From the NCBI GenBank assembly GCA_030426765.1, contig JAUHXV010000001.1:1-64000 (forward strand): a stretch of DNA of 64,000 nucleotides. Direction: 5' to 3'. The first letter of the stretch is position 1, and each line of letters begins with the position of its first letter. The DNA is from Bacteroidia bacterium (GTDB taxonomy: Bacteria > Bacteroidota > Bacteroidia > Chitinophagales > Saprospiraceae). The translations under genes and the position numbers were made by a program. The notes under the pieces are model-generated. The model saw only the letters and a program-made list of their open reading frames with translations, had not been told where the DNA came from and did not search any database. Of the stretch, positions 8,636 to 17,349 are shown one piece after another.

Positions 8636-9702
8636 CGTTTAAAGTTAAGCAGCCAATCTTTGATGGCCTGATCAAAAGCATCAGGAGTATCACCGAGAAA
8701 ACGAACGGCGACAGGAAGAATATAGATCGGGAGATTCAGTTGGGCCAATCGCTCCCGGTGTGTATCGAGGCGCATGGCGTCTTTTTCGGTGGTGAGGATG
8801 ATGCGCTCGCGATCGGATTCGATGTGTTTAAAACGACGTTCGATTTCACCAATGTCAAACAAAGAAAACGGATGATGATCGTTGTATGAAAGCATAAACA
8901 CATCGCCGCATTTTTCTTCGACGTATTCTAATAAATATTCTGTGCCGGCGATCGCTACGACGAGCAGGACATCGATATCGGGATGTAGTGTAAGGCGCTC
9001 GCCTTGTCCATACATTTTATACGGATGGCCGTAATGGTATTCGCTGAAAAACACCTGTTGTTTTACATTGCGTCGCACGTCCTGTTCGATGCGTGCCATA
9101 TCCAGCTTCGTCACCGAGGGAGGGCATTTGGTGACTACGATAAAATCGGCCCGCGATGCTCCGCTACGCCATTCTCTCAACCGTCCGACCGGAAGAAGGA
9201 AGTCTTTCGTGTAAAGGCGATCGTGTTCGGTGAGAAGGATATTTAGTCCTGGTTTGACTTCGAGGTGTTGATAGCCGTCGTCCATTAGTATGACTTTGAT
9301 GTGCGGGAACGAACGCATAAGTCGCGGTATGGCCAGACTGCGGCTTTCTGAAACGGCGACGGCGACATGCGGGTATTTCCGTTTAAACTGCAGAGGTTCG
9401 TCGCCCACCTGGGTGGCGTCATGTCGCACGGAGACATCGAGGTAACCGGATGTTTTGCGCTTATATCCACGACTCACCACGGCCAGCGGAAGGTACTCGT
9501 GCAGGACACGAATGATGTATTCGGTGTGCGGGGTTTTGCCGGTTCCGCCGACGGAGAGATTGCCGATGCTGATGACCGGCATGCTGAAAGAAACGCCGCG
9601 CAGAATGCCTGCAGCATACAACCCATTACGAAGGGCGACGCCCAGCCCGTACAGCAGGGCAAGCGGTAAAAGCAACAATTTGAGAATCCACTGATTGACC
9701 AT
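8632..9702 (-). CDS. lpxK: Tetraacyldisaccharide 4'-kinase
   Basis: A 356-residue LpxK, which phosphorylates the 4' position of the lipid A disaccharide precursor at the inner membrane. The N-terminal membrane-associated helix (residues 5-35) precedes GNLSVGGTGKTPHT with the Walker A GGTGKT at 52-57. VILMDDGYQH (Walker B-like) and TEHDRLY follow, then TTEKDAMR near the C-terminus. Length fits the family. Genes for the LptF/G permease upstream and a Wzi-like barrel downstream (4-base overlap) put it in a lipopolysaccharide and surface unit. Confidence 0.96.
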   Translation of the reverse strand: MVNQWILKLLLLPLALLYGLGVALRNGLYAAGILRGVSFSMPVISIGNLSVGGTGKTPHTEYIIRVLHEYLPLAVVSRGYKRKTSGYLDVSVRHDATQVGDEPLQFKRKYPHVAVAVSESRSLAIPRLMRSFPHIKVILMDDGYQHLEVKPGLNILLTEHDRLYTKDFLLPVGRLREWRSGASRADFIVVTKCPPSVTKLDMARIEQDVRRNVKQQVFFSEYHYGHPYKMYGQGERLTLHPDIDVLLVVAIAGTEYLLEYVEEKCGDVFMLSYNDHHPFSLFDIGEIERRFKHIESDRERIILTTEKDAMRLDTHRERLAQLNLPIYILPVAVRFLGDTPDAFDQAIKDWLLNFKR

Positions 9703-9751
9703 ATCCCGGAAGCCGTAAAGGTAGGTTAAAAGTCAGGAGCCGGACCAGCCG

Positions 9752-10843
9752 CTACTGCTGTGCTTTTGAGACCATATAAATCGCCAGACCGGAGAAAAGA
9801 ATATTGGGCAGCCACATGGCGATCATGGGGTTCATGTGGAGATTCGTTGAAAAGGTCAGTGCGAACTTACTCATGAGTACAAACACGGCGCCGATCACTG
9901 CCCCGATGGCGAGATTGAGGCCCATTCCTCCGCGTTGTTTTCGAGATGCGACAGAAGCACCGATGACGGTCAGGATGACGATGGTAAACGGCTCCGCCCA
10001 TCGCCGATGATATTCGGATCGCATTTTGCGTGAAAACCCGATGCCCCTTTCCTGTTCGTACTGAATGTATTCCAGCAATTCTTTTGACGTCATCATCTCT
10101 TTGTCATTGGTATAGTAGACAAAGTCGGAAGGATAGAGCGCGATGGCCGTATCGAGGCTGCCCCCGATGCCGGAGACATAGTGTTCTTTGCCCTCTTCCC
10201 AATAGCGCGTTTCATAATCGTGGAGGCGCCACTTCTGATTTTCGGGCAGATATTCAAAACTTTTTGCGTGCAATAAAAACGTCAGTTGCAAATCTTCGTA
10301 TTGTTCGAGACGAAAGCCTGTTCCACTGCTGTCATTGGACAAGTAGTTGTTGATAAACACTTTGGATTCCGGACCGATGAATAAATGGATATTACTGCTC
10401 TTCACTTTGTAGTTGCCCGGAAAGATGTATTTGTTTTCAAACGCCATCATGGTTTTATTTCCTCTCGGAAAAAAGACATGATTGCCGAGCAGGTAGATGC
10501 CGGAAAGAAAGAAGGCGGCGATCAGGTAAGGGCGCAGGAAGCGTGTGTAGCTCATACCGGCATTGAGCATCGCTACGACCTCGGTGTTTTTCGCCATGCG
10601 GGAGGAAAAGAAGATCACGGAGATCAGCGAAAAAATCGGCCATAAAAGACCGTTGATCCACGGTACAAAATTGAGGTAGTAGTCAACGAAGATCTCTTTA
10701 CGCGTCACCGGCTGGTCGACAAATTTTTCGATGTGCTCGCTGAAATTGATGGCGATAGCGATGATCGAAAACAACAGGGCCGTAAAGAAAAACGTGCTCA
10801 GGTATTTGCGGATGATATATCGGTCTAAGGTCAGCACGGGCAT
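9752..10843 (-). CDS. LptF/LptG-family permease (lipopolysaccharide export)
   Basis: A 363-residue YjgP/YjgQ family membrane protein; members pair with LptB to extract lipopolysaccharide from the inner membrane. N-terminal LDRYIIRKYLSTFFFTALLF is the usual first helix, followed by two more helices, a long periplasmic beta-jellyroll-like region (about 115-255) and three C-terminal helices ending in LPNILFSGLAIYMV. A start 66 bases further upstream is possible, but the -7 box at 10860-10867 lies inside that extension, so 10843 is chosen. Whether it is LptF or LptG cannot be decided. It sits 49 bases upstream of lpxK on the same strand. Confidence 0.88.
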   Translation of the reverse strand: MPVLTLDRYIIRKYLSTFFFTALLFSIIAIAINFSEHIEKFVDQPVTRKEIFVDYYLNFVPWINGLLWPIFSLISVIFFSSRMAKNTEVVAMLNAGMSYTRFLRPYLIAAFFLSGIYLLGNHVFFPRGNKTMMAFENKYIFPGNYKVKSSNIHLFIGPESKVFINNYLSNDSSGTGFRLEQYEDLQLTFLLHAKSFEYLPENQKWRLHDYETRYWEEGKEHYVSGIGGSLDTAIALYPSDFVYYTNDKEMMTSKELLEYIQYEQERGIGFSRKMRSEYHRRWAEPFTIVILTVIGASVASRKQRGGMGLNLAIGAVIGAVFVLMSKFALTFSTNLHMNPMIAMWLPNILFSGLAIYMVSKAQQ

Positions 10844-10859
10844 ACCTGATTTGAGGTTA

Positions 10860-10867
10860 CAAACATA
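10860..10867 (-). promoter_or_regulatory. -7 promoter box for the LptF/G-lpxK unit
   Basis: On the minus strand TATGTTTG matches TAnnTTTG and ends 17 bases before the chosen ATG at 10843. It decides between two possible starts, because the upstream ATG at 10909 lies before it. Confidence 0.5.
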
Positions 10868-11056
10868 GGGAATAAACGAGTAAGACGATAGGCCATGGAG
10901 TACAAACACAAAAGGAGGAGGTTTAATTGTCCGACATGGCTCGCAACACGAACGGATCGTATACGTTAGATATCATAGTCAGGGCGCACAAATGCCCGCA
11001 GGATGACTCCGGAAAAATGAACTACCTTGTCAGCATAAACCACGAACACCACGCAC

Positions 11057-12325
11057 ATGAGTGAGACCGAACAGGTCAGCATCGAACGATTACAGCAGGA
11101 GCTCAGTCTGAAGCAACTTCAGATCAATAGTCTGCTGACCATTACCCAGGCCATCAATGACAATGTAGCGGCACCGGAGTTGTACAATATGTACAAGTCT
11201 TTTATCGGTTGGGAAATGGGCATCAAGCGCATGGCGTTGTTCTTCAACAAAGGTGAGAAACAATGGTATTGCGCGACCCATTTGTTGGCCGACCACCTGG
11301 CGGACCGCGAAGATCTCGGTCCTATCCTGATGCAGTATACCAAGACGCAGCGGATCACCGAAAAAGATCCGGAAGTCTTGCAGGATTTTGATCTGATCGT
11401 GCCGGTGTATCACAAGAAAGTACCTATTTCATTTGCCCTGGTGGGCGGTCTGCGGGCGGATGCCAATGAGTATCCGAGGATTCAGTTTGTCACCACCTTT
11501 ACCAACATCATTGCGGTGGCGCTCGAAAACAAAAGGCTCTTTAAAAAGCAGATCGAGCAGGAGCGTTATGCACGCGATATGGAGCTGGCCAGCAGTGTGC
11601 AGAAAATGCTGATTCCGGATCACCTTCCCAAGAGCAACTACTTTGACATGGCCTCCGTCTACAAACCGCACTTTACGGTTGGCGGCGATTATTTTGACTT
11701 CATACAATACGATGAGCGCAGGCTGACTTTTTGTATTGCGGATATCAGCGGCAAGGGGGTTTCCGCGGCGATACTGATGGCCAATTTCCAGGCGATTTTG
11801 CAGAGCCTGATCTATCAGTATCGCGACCTCGAGACCTTTGTTTTTGCGCTCAACCAGGCGGTATATCGGATTACGAAGAGCGATCGGTTTATCACCTTAT
11901 TTATTGGCGAGCTCAACCTAAAAAACAATACGCTGCAGTATATCAATGCCGGTCATCATCCGCCGTTTCTCTTACAAAACGGCGAGATTACGCGTTTGGA
12001 GAGCGGGTGTACGATTATAGGAGCATTTGAAACGTTGCCCGAAATACACATGGGTCAGGTGGAGCTGACGCATCCCGGGATGTTCTTTGCCTGCACGGAC
12101 GGACTCACGGACATTGTCAATGACCTTGAACAGTATTTTGATGATGATCATCTGATCGAGGCGCTCAAGGAAGCGCACGATATTCCCTCCGCCAATGCGT
12201 TTAATGAAGCCCTGATGGAGAAAGTGGATGCGTTTCGCGGTGAAATGCCGTATCCGGACGATATCGCCCTGCTCACATGTAAGTATAAGGTCGCCGAAAA
12301 GGAAGATAAGGGCTCGGGAAAATAG
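11057..12325 (+). CDS. GAF-domain PP2C-type (SpoIIE/RsbU) phosphatase
   Basis: A 422-residue cytoplasmic signalling protein. A short N-terminal coiled coil (residues 5-35) leads to a GAF-like sensor domain (about 20-165), a linker helix (EQERYARDMELASSVQKMLIP) and a SpoIIE-type PPM phosphatase (about 195-410). Metal-binding acidic motifs are intact: VGGDYFDF, IADISGKGVSAAILMA, CTDGLTD and PDDIALL. Such proteins dephosphorylate serine on anti-sigma-factor antagonists in partner-switching pathways. No antagonist or anti-sigma gene is adjacent, so its partner is not known. It has more than 100 bases of upstream spacer and is probably transcribed alone. Confidence 0.9.
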   Translation: MSETEQVSIERLQQELSLKQLQINSLLTITQAINDNVAAPELYNMYKSFIGWEMGIKRMALFFNKGEKQWYCATHLLADHLADREDLGPILMQYTKTQRITEKDPEVLQDFDLIVPVYHKKVPISFALVGGLRADANEYPRIQFVTTFTNIIAVALENKRLFKKQIEQERYARDMELASSVQKMLIPDHLPKSNYFDMASVYKPHFTVGGDYFDFIQYDERRLTFCIADISGKGVSAAILMANFQAILQSLIYQYRDLETFVFALNQAVYRITKSDRFITLFIGELNLKNNTLQYINAGHHPPFLLQNGEITRLESGCTIIGAFETLPEIHMGQVELTHPGMFFACTDGLTDIVNDLEQYFDDDHLIEALKEAHDIPSANAFNEALMEKVDAFRGEMPYPDDIALLTCKYKVAEKEDKGSGK

Positions 12326-12447
12326 GTTTTTCAGGAAAATAACTACCTTTTACGGTGCTAATTGGGGTCTGAGTCGGAGGGACACAACCAAAAATTCCGA
12401 CCTTTGGCGGATTAATTACTGAAGACCAGAAATGGCAGGTATTTTTC

Positions 12448-13257
12448 ATGAGAAATAAAACAGCGGCAGGATTATTTGCATTGTTTCTAGGTTGGGCGGG
12501 CGTACACCGATTCTATCTCGGGCAGGTCGGCTATGGTATATTATATGTTTTTCTGACGATTGTTTCCCTTGGGATCATATCCACCTTTTTAGGGGTCATC
12601 GATGCGATCGTGTTCTTTTCGATGAACGAAGATGACTTTGATGCAAAATTCAATACTGCGCAAGGGATGGTGCCTCCGATCTACAACCGAAGGCTGCAGC
12701 AGAAAGGCTATCCGCCTATGGCGCCCCCGCGTCGTCCGGGAAAGACAAGCGCTCCGCCTCGTACGCGCCGATCTTCCGGCAGAAACGTCCAGAACCCGTA
12801 TAAAGTCAATGGTATCAAGAAATACAAGGAGTTTGATCTGGAAGGCGCCATCGAAGATTTTACCAAAGGACTGGAGATCAACCCCCGGGATATTTCCCTC
12901 CATTTTAATCTGGCATGTGCGTATTCACTGACCGAACAGGTGGACAAGGCCTATGCGCATCTGGATCAGGCCGTTGCGCTGGGTTTCACAGACTTTAATA
13001 AAATCAGAACGCATGACGACCTGGCGTATGTCAGAATCCAGGAGCGTTTTGATGCCTTTCAGGACAACAATTTCAGACTGAGCACGCCTGCTGCTCCCGC
13101 AGCGGAAGAGAATAAAGACGAACAAGCACCCGCTTTGGACGAACCGGCAATGGACGATATGTTGCTCGCGCAATTAAAGCGATTATCAGAGCTGCGTGAC
13201 CGTGGATTGCTTTCAGAACAGGAGTTTTCCATCGAAAAAAGAAAGCTGACACGTTAA
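12448..13257 (+). CDS. TM2-TPR-SHOCT domain protein
   Basis: A 269-residue protein combining three modules: an N-terminal TM2 domain of two helices (KTAAGLFALFLGWAGVHRFYLG, residues 4-55, with the family hallmarks G-HRFYLG and a conserved turn), a proline/arginine-rich linker (about 90-118), tetratricopeptide-like helices (EFDLEGAIEDFTKGLEINPRD through AYAHLDQAVALGF, about 125-180), and a C-terminal SHOCT-like helix pair (LAQLKRLSELRDRGLLSEQEF). It is likely an inner-membrane protein with a cytoplasmic tail that binds partners. The role is unknown. No strong promoter match; GACCTTTG at 12399-12406 is one base off the -7 consensus. Confidence 0.8.
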   Translation: MRNKTAAGLFALFLGWAGVHRFYLGQVGYGILYVFLTIVSLGIISTFLGVIDAIVFFSMNEDDFDAKFNTAQGMVPPIYNRRLQQKGYPPMAPPRRPGKTSAPPRTRRSSGRNVQNPYKVNGIKKYKEFDLEGAIEDFTKGLEINPRDISLHFNLACAYSLTEQVDKAYAHLDQAVALGFTDFNKIRTHDDLAYVRIQERFDAFQDNNFRLSTPAAPAAEENKDEQAPALDEPAMDDMLLAQLKRLSELRDRGLLSEQEFSIEKRKLTR

Positions 13258-13322
13258 AAAAGTATTAAACCGCGCCACTTTTGGCACAATCTTTCGTCTT
13301 AATAGTATAAAACGTATCAGGC

Positions 13323-13982
13323 ATGATTGCCAGAGAGCTTATATCACATCTTATTCAGCCGCTAAACACCTCGGATTCCGGGGAGCAGGCGCTGACGTAT
13401 TTACAGGTGTACCACCTTAAGCATCTGCCGATCGTAAACAATGAACAACTCCTCGGAACCATTTCTGAAGAAGACATCACTACAAGCCCGATAGACGAGC
13501 CGATAGGTTCTTTTTCACTGGGCCTCAACAAAGCATTTGTCCGTGACACGGATCACCTCTTTGAAGTCATGAGTGTCATGGCTGACGGCAAGCTCACCAT
13601 GATCCCTGTTGTAGACAGATTTGACAACTACCTCGGCCTGATCACGCTGGAAGATCTGATTCAGTATTATGCGAGAAGCTTTTCTTTCTCAGAGCCCGGC
13701 GGCATCATTGTGCTGGAGCTGCAGAAATCAGATTACAGCCTTGCGGATGTTTCCAGGATCATCGAAAGTGAAGGTGCGGTCGTGCTGAGCAGTTTTCTGA
13801 CGCGCGATCCGGGGACGACCAAAATGTTTCTGACGATCAAAACGAATCAGAAGGAGGTGCAAAACCTGGTGGCCACCCTGGAGCGCTATGAGTTTATCAT
13901 CAAAGCATCATTTTCTGAAGAAGGGTATTTTGAAAACCTCCAGGACAATTTTGATGCGTTCCTGCACTACCTCAATGTCTGA
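13323..13982 (+). CDS. CBS-pair protein with C-terminal ACT-like region
   Basis: A 219-residue cytoplasmic protein with two CBS motifs: SGEQALTYLQVYHLKHLPIVNNEQLLGTISEEDI (about 18-52) and DHLFEVMSVMADGKLTMIPVVDRFDNYLGLITLEDL (about 77-113). The C-terminal 90 residues (GGIIVLELQKSDYSLADVSRIIESEGA) look like an ACT-type regulatory fold. CBS pairs bind adenine nucleotides and act as energy sensors. The stop overlaps the start of the Omp85-like gene by one base (TGATG at 13980-13984), so the two are translationally coupled. This pairing of a CBS protein with an outer-membrane assembly protein recurs in Bacteroidota. Confidence 0.85.
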   Translation: MIARELISHLIQPLNTSDSGEQALTYLQVYHLKHLPIVNNEQLLGTISEEDITTSPIDEPIGSFSLGLNKAFVRDTDHLFEVMSVMADGKLTMIPVVDRFDNYLGLITLEDLIQYYARSFSFSEPGGIIVLELQKSDYSLADVSRIIESEGAVVLSSFLTRDPGTTKMFLTIKTNQKEVQNLVATLERYEFIIKASFSEEGYFENLQDNFDAFLHYLNV

Positions 13983-15388
13983 TGCTTCTACTTCGGCAGA
14001 AAGTAGTTCTCACACTTCTCTTATTTTGTTTTGCTGAAACAGTTGCAGGACAAAGTGTCGTCGTTCAAAGCATTACGATTGAGGGCATCAAAAAAACAAA
14101 GCCCACCATTATTCATCGCGAGCTGACGTTTGCCGTAGGCGATAGTTTGTTGCAAGCCGACCTTGGACCAACCCTGGAGCGCAACAAAAACAATCTGCTC
14201 AACCTGGCGCTGTTCACGGAAGTAGTCGTGAATATATCTGAATGGGACACTGAAAAGAACACGGTGGACATCCTTGTGTCGGTCAAAGAGTCGTGGTATA
14301 TCTATATCCTCCCGATTTTTGATCTGGCAGACCGAAATTTTAATGTCTGGTGGGACACGTACAATGGAAGCCTGGACAGAATTAACCTGGGCGCGCGTGT
14401 AGACTGGCTTAATTTTTCAGGAAGAAACGATAAACTCAAAGCGAAAATTCAGTTTGGTTTTACGCCAAAGCAGGAGATCGAATATCGGTTTCCGTATTTC
14501 AACCGAAAGCAAAGTGTCGGTATGACCACCGGTTTTTTGCACAGTGTCAACAAGGAAATTAATTACGCTACGTCAAACAATGCACAGGAGTTTGTGCGCC
14601 TGGATGAAGATGTCATCCACGAGCGGTGGGAGGGCAGACTTGGGCTCTTTTATCGCCCAAATATTTTTATGAAATACGATTTCCGACTCGCGTATCAGCA
14701 TCTGCGGGTGGACAATCGCGTGATCACAGATTACAACCCGCAATACTTCATCAGCGGGGATAGTGTGCAGAGTGTATTTATCCTTGGCATGACGTTTGAA
14801 TACGATGACCGCGACGTAAAAATATTTCCCGCAAGAGGATTTCTTGCGTCGTTGAATGTGGAGAAAATCGGCTTGGGTATCGGTGGTGACGAAGATGTGC
14901 TGACAACCGATATTAAGTTTGAATTTAATATCCCTCAGGGACGACGCCTTCAGCATCGCATCTCCATGTTGGGTAAGTACAGCATCACGCGAAGTCAGCC
15001 TTCCTTTGTGTATTACAAAGGGCTCGGGTATAGCACGCGGTTTGTGAGTGGCTATGAGTTGTATGTGATTGACGGACTCGATGTGGTGTTAGGGAAATAT
15101 CAACTCGCGTATAAGTTGCTCGAGCGAAAGGTCGAGTTTGGCAAATTCATGCCGGTTCCCCAATTCAAAACGATGCCGTATGCGCTGTATGTCTCGCTGC
15201 TGCTGGAGACAGGTTTTGCACATGATCCGTATACCGGTTTTCGCAATCCGCTGGCAGATCAGTGGCTGGTGGGTGGTGGCCCGGCGGTCAGTATCCTGAT
15301 GTATAATAATTTCTTTTTCCAGTTTAGCTACGCGACTAATCAGCGCGGGGAATGGGGACTGTATATTCACTCCCGTACCAGCTTCTGA
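13982..15388 (+). CDS. Omp85/BamA-like outer-membrane protein
   Basis: A 468-residue secreted protein with a signal peptide (KVVLTLLLFCFAETVAGQ, cleaved near residue 24). A POTRA-type region follows (VVQSITIEGIKKTKPTIIHRELTFAVGDSL, about 25-105), then a beta-barrel of the bacterial surface antigen type, with aromatic-rich strands and the C-terminal GEWGLYIHSRTSF ending in Phe as outer-membrane proteins often do. Only one or two POTRA repeats fit the length, fewer than the five of canonical BamA, so it may be a TamA-like or specialised member. It is coupled to the preceding CBS gene by a one-base overlap. Confidence 0.82.
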   Translation: MLLLRQKVVLTLLLFCFAETVAGQSVVVQSITIEGIKKTKPTIIHRELTFAVGDSLLQADLGPTLERNKNNLLNLALFTEVVVNISEWDTEKNTVDILVSVKESWYIYILPIFDLADRNFNVWWDTYNGSLDRINLGARVDWLNFSGRNDKLKAKIQFGFTPKQEIEYRFPYFNRKQSVGMTTGFLHSVNKEINYATSNNAQEFVRLDEDVIHERWEGRLGLFYRPNIFMKYDFRLAYQHLRVDNRVITDYNPQYFISGDSVQSVFILGMTFEYDDRDVKIFPARGFLASLNVEKIGLGIGGDEDVLTTDIKFEFNIPQGRRLQHRISMLGKYSITRSQPSFVYYKGLGYSTRFVSGYELYVIDGLDVVLGKYQLAYKLLERKVEFGKFMPVPQFKTMPYALYVSLLLETGFAHDPYTGFRNPLADQWLVGGGPAVSILMYNNFFFQFSYATNQRGEWGLYIHSRTSF

Positions 15389-15499
15389 TCACAGCCATAC
15401 TTCTCATACTTCAGACAAAGGCGTATTGTGCCTCGACCAGGAAATCGAATCACCGCGGTCATTTACTTATTTTGTGCATTCATTCTTAAAATCAACAAA

Positions 15500-17131
15500 A
15501 TGTCACATCGCCTTTCTTCTCTTTTTCTCTTGTCCTTATTCGTCGTCCTCTTGTCCTGTCAATCTGCGGATCAGGAAACGACGGAATCGGATGCTACAAC
15601 ATTTGATAGTTCGCTTCTCGATAAATACACCACAGTAAAGCTGACAACGGATCTCAGTGTGCTATCGGAAAATGAAAAGAAAATCATACCGATACTTATC
15701 GAGGTGGGTAAGATCATCGACGAGATGTACTGGTATCAATCGTATCCTGCGCGCGACTCGCTCATGGAGACCCTGACGGATGATGCGGCAAAGACGTTTC
15801 TTACGATCAACTACGGACCGTGGGATAAGCTCGATGGTGACAAACCGTTTATTCCGGGCGTTGGTGACAGGCCTGCAGGAGCTAACTACTATCCGAAGGA
15901 TATGACCAAAGAAGAATTTGAAGCCGCGGATCTTGCGGATAAAAAATCGCTGTATACGTTTTTGCGCAGGGATGAAAACGGACAACTGATCACGGTGCCG
16001 TATCACAAGCATTTCGAAAAGGAAGTAGCACAAATTGCTGCGCTTTTGGAAGAGGCAGCAGCCCTTGCTGAAAATGCAGAATTGAAAACGTATCTGAGCC
16101 TACGCGCCAAGGCGTTTCTGACGGATGAATATTATGAAAGTGATATCGCGTGGATGGACATGAAAACCAATCGGATCGATGTGATCACCGGGCCGATCGA
16201 GTCGTATGAGGATCAGCTCTTCGGGTATAAGGCCGCGTATGAAACCTATGTGTTGGTCAAGGATATGGACTGGAGTGAGCGGCTGGAAAAATATGCGGCG
16301 TTTCTGCCCGAGTTGCAAAAGGGATTGCCGGTAGATGCTGCGTATAAAAAAGAAGAGCCGGGCACGGATAGTCAATTGGCGGCATTTGATGTGATCTACT
16401 ATGCCGGGGATTGCAATGCGGGCGGAAAAACGATTGCTGTTAATCTGCCGAATGATGAAAACGTGCAGTTGGAAAAAGGTACGCGTCGCTCTCAGCTCAA
16501 GAATGCGATGCGGGCTAAGTTTGACAAGATACTGGTGCCAATCGCGGATGTGCTCATTGATGAATCGCAGCGCGACTACATCACCTTTGACGCGTTTTTT
16601 GCCAATACGATGTTTCACGAAGTAGCGCATGGCCTGGGTATAAAAAACACGTTGGACGGAAGTGGTACTGTCCGTGAAGCGCTGAAAGAAAACGCCTCAG
16701 GACTGGAAGAAGGAAAGGCGGATATACTCGGTATTTATATGGTTACGGAATTGCATCGTCGTGGTGAGTTGGATGGTGACCTGAAAGATTACTATACAAC
16801 GTTTATGGCCGGCATTTTCCGGTCGGTTCGCTTCGGTGCTTCCAGTGCGCATGGCATTGCCAATATGATTCGGTTTAGTTTCTTTAAAGAGATGGGTGCG
16901 TTTGATCGCGATCCGGAAACGGGTACCTATAAGGTCAATTATGATCGGATGGAAGAGGCGATTCATGCGCTTTCTGCAAAAATCCTGATGCTGCAGGGCG
17001 ATGGTGATTATGATGGCGTTGCTAAACTGGTGCAGGAAATGGCGGTGATCAAGCCGGAGTTGCAGAGTGATTTGGATCGACTGGGTGCGCAGGGTATTCC
17101 GGTGGATATTGTGTTTGAGCAGGGTATGTAG
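15500..17131 (+). CDS. M49-like (dipeptidyl-peptidase III-type) zinc peptidase lipoprotein
   Basis: A 543-residue protein. The start at 15500 is preferred over one 72 bases upstream because it gives a clean lipoprotein signal, SSLFLLSLFVVLLSC, with lipobox LLSC. The zinc motif is HEVAHGLG (His373, Glu374, His377) with EEGKADI (Glu403/Glu404) about 30 residues later. This matches the HExxHG..EEAKADI arrangement of the DPP III-like part of plant Nudix-hydrolase-3 proteins rather than the HEXXGH of classical DPP III. It would remove short peptides from N-termini in the periplasm or at the cell surface. The last codons run directly into the 44-bp repeat array. Confidence 0.75.
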   Translation: MSHRLSSLFLLSLFVVLLSCQSADQETTESDATTFDSSLLDKYTTVKLTTDLSVLSENEKKIIPILIEVGKIIDEMYWYQSYPARDSLMETLTDDAAKTFLTINYGPWDKLDGDKPFIPGVGDRPAGANYYPKDMTKEEFEAADLADKKSLYTFLRRDENGQLITVPYHKHFEKEVAQIAALLEEAAALAENAELKTYLSLRAKAFLTDEYYESDIAWMDMKTNRIDVITGPIESYEDQLFGYKAAYETYVLVKDMDWSERLEKYAAFLPELQKGLPVDAAYKKEEPGTDSQLAAFDVIYYAGDCNAGGKTIAVNLPNDENVQLEKGTRRSQLKNAMRAKFDKILVPIADVLIDESQRDYITFDAFFANTMFHEVAHGLGIKNTLDGSGTVREALKENASGLEEGKADILGIYMVTELHRRGELDGDLKDYYTTFMAGIFRSVRFGASSAHGIANMIRFSFFKEMGAFDRDPETGTYKVNYDRMEEAIHALSAKILMLQGDGDYDGVAKLVQEMAVIKPELQSDLDRLGAQGIPVDIVFEQGM

Positions 17132-17340
17132 GACTTCGCCCTTTGGGCTACGCCTACATACCAAGGTATGAGAAGGACTACGTCCTTCGGGTTACGCCTG
17201 CATACCGAGATATGATAAGGACTACGTCCTTTGGGCTACGCCTGCATACTGAGGTATGAGAAGGACTACGTCTTACGGGCTACGGCTGCATACCGAGGTA
17301 TGAGAAGGAATACGCCCTACACCTACATACAGAGGGATGG
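17132..17340. repeat. Tandem array of a 44-bp repeat, about 4.7 units
   Basis: Units begin at 17132, 17176, 17220, 17264 and 17308, an exact 44-bp period. Each carries GACTACGTCC, GGGCTACGCCTGCATAC and a small palindrome CATACC-GA-GGTATG (6-bp stem, 2-base loop). The first unit starts at the last base of the upstream stop codon. On the complementary strand the core reads GTAGGCGTAGCCC followed by GGGCGAAGTCC, which is also the core of the following 83-bp array, so the two arrays face each other. Confidence 0.9.
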
Positions 17341-17349
17341 TAGCGAAAC

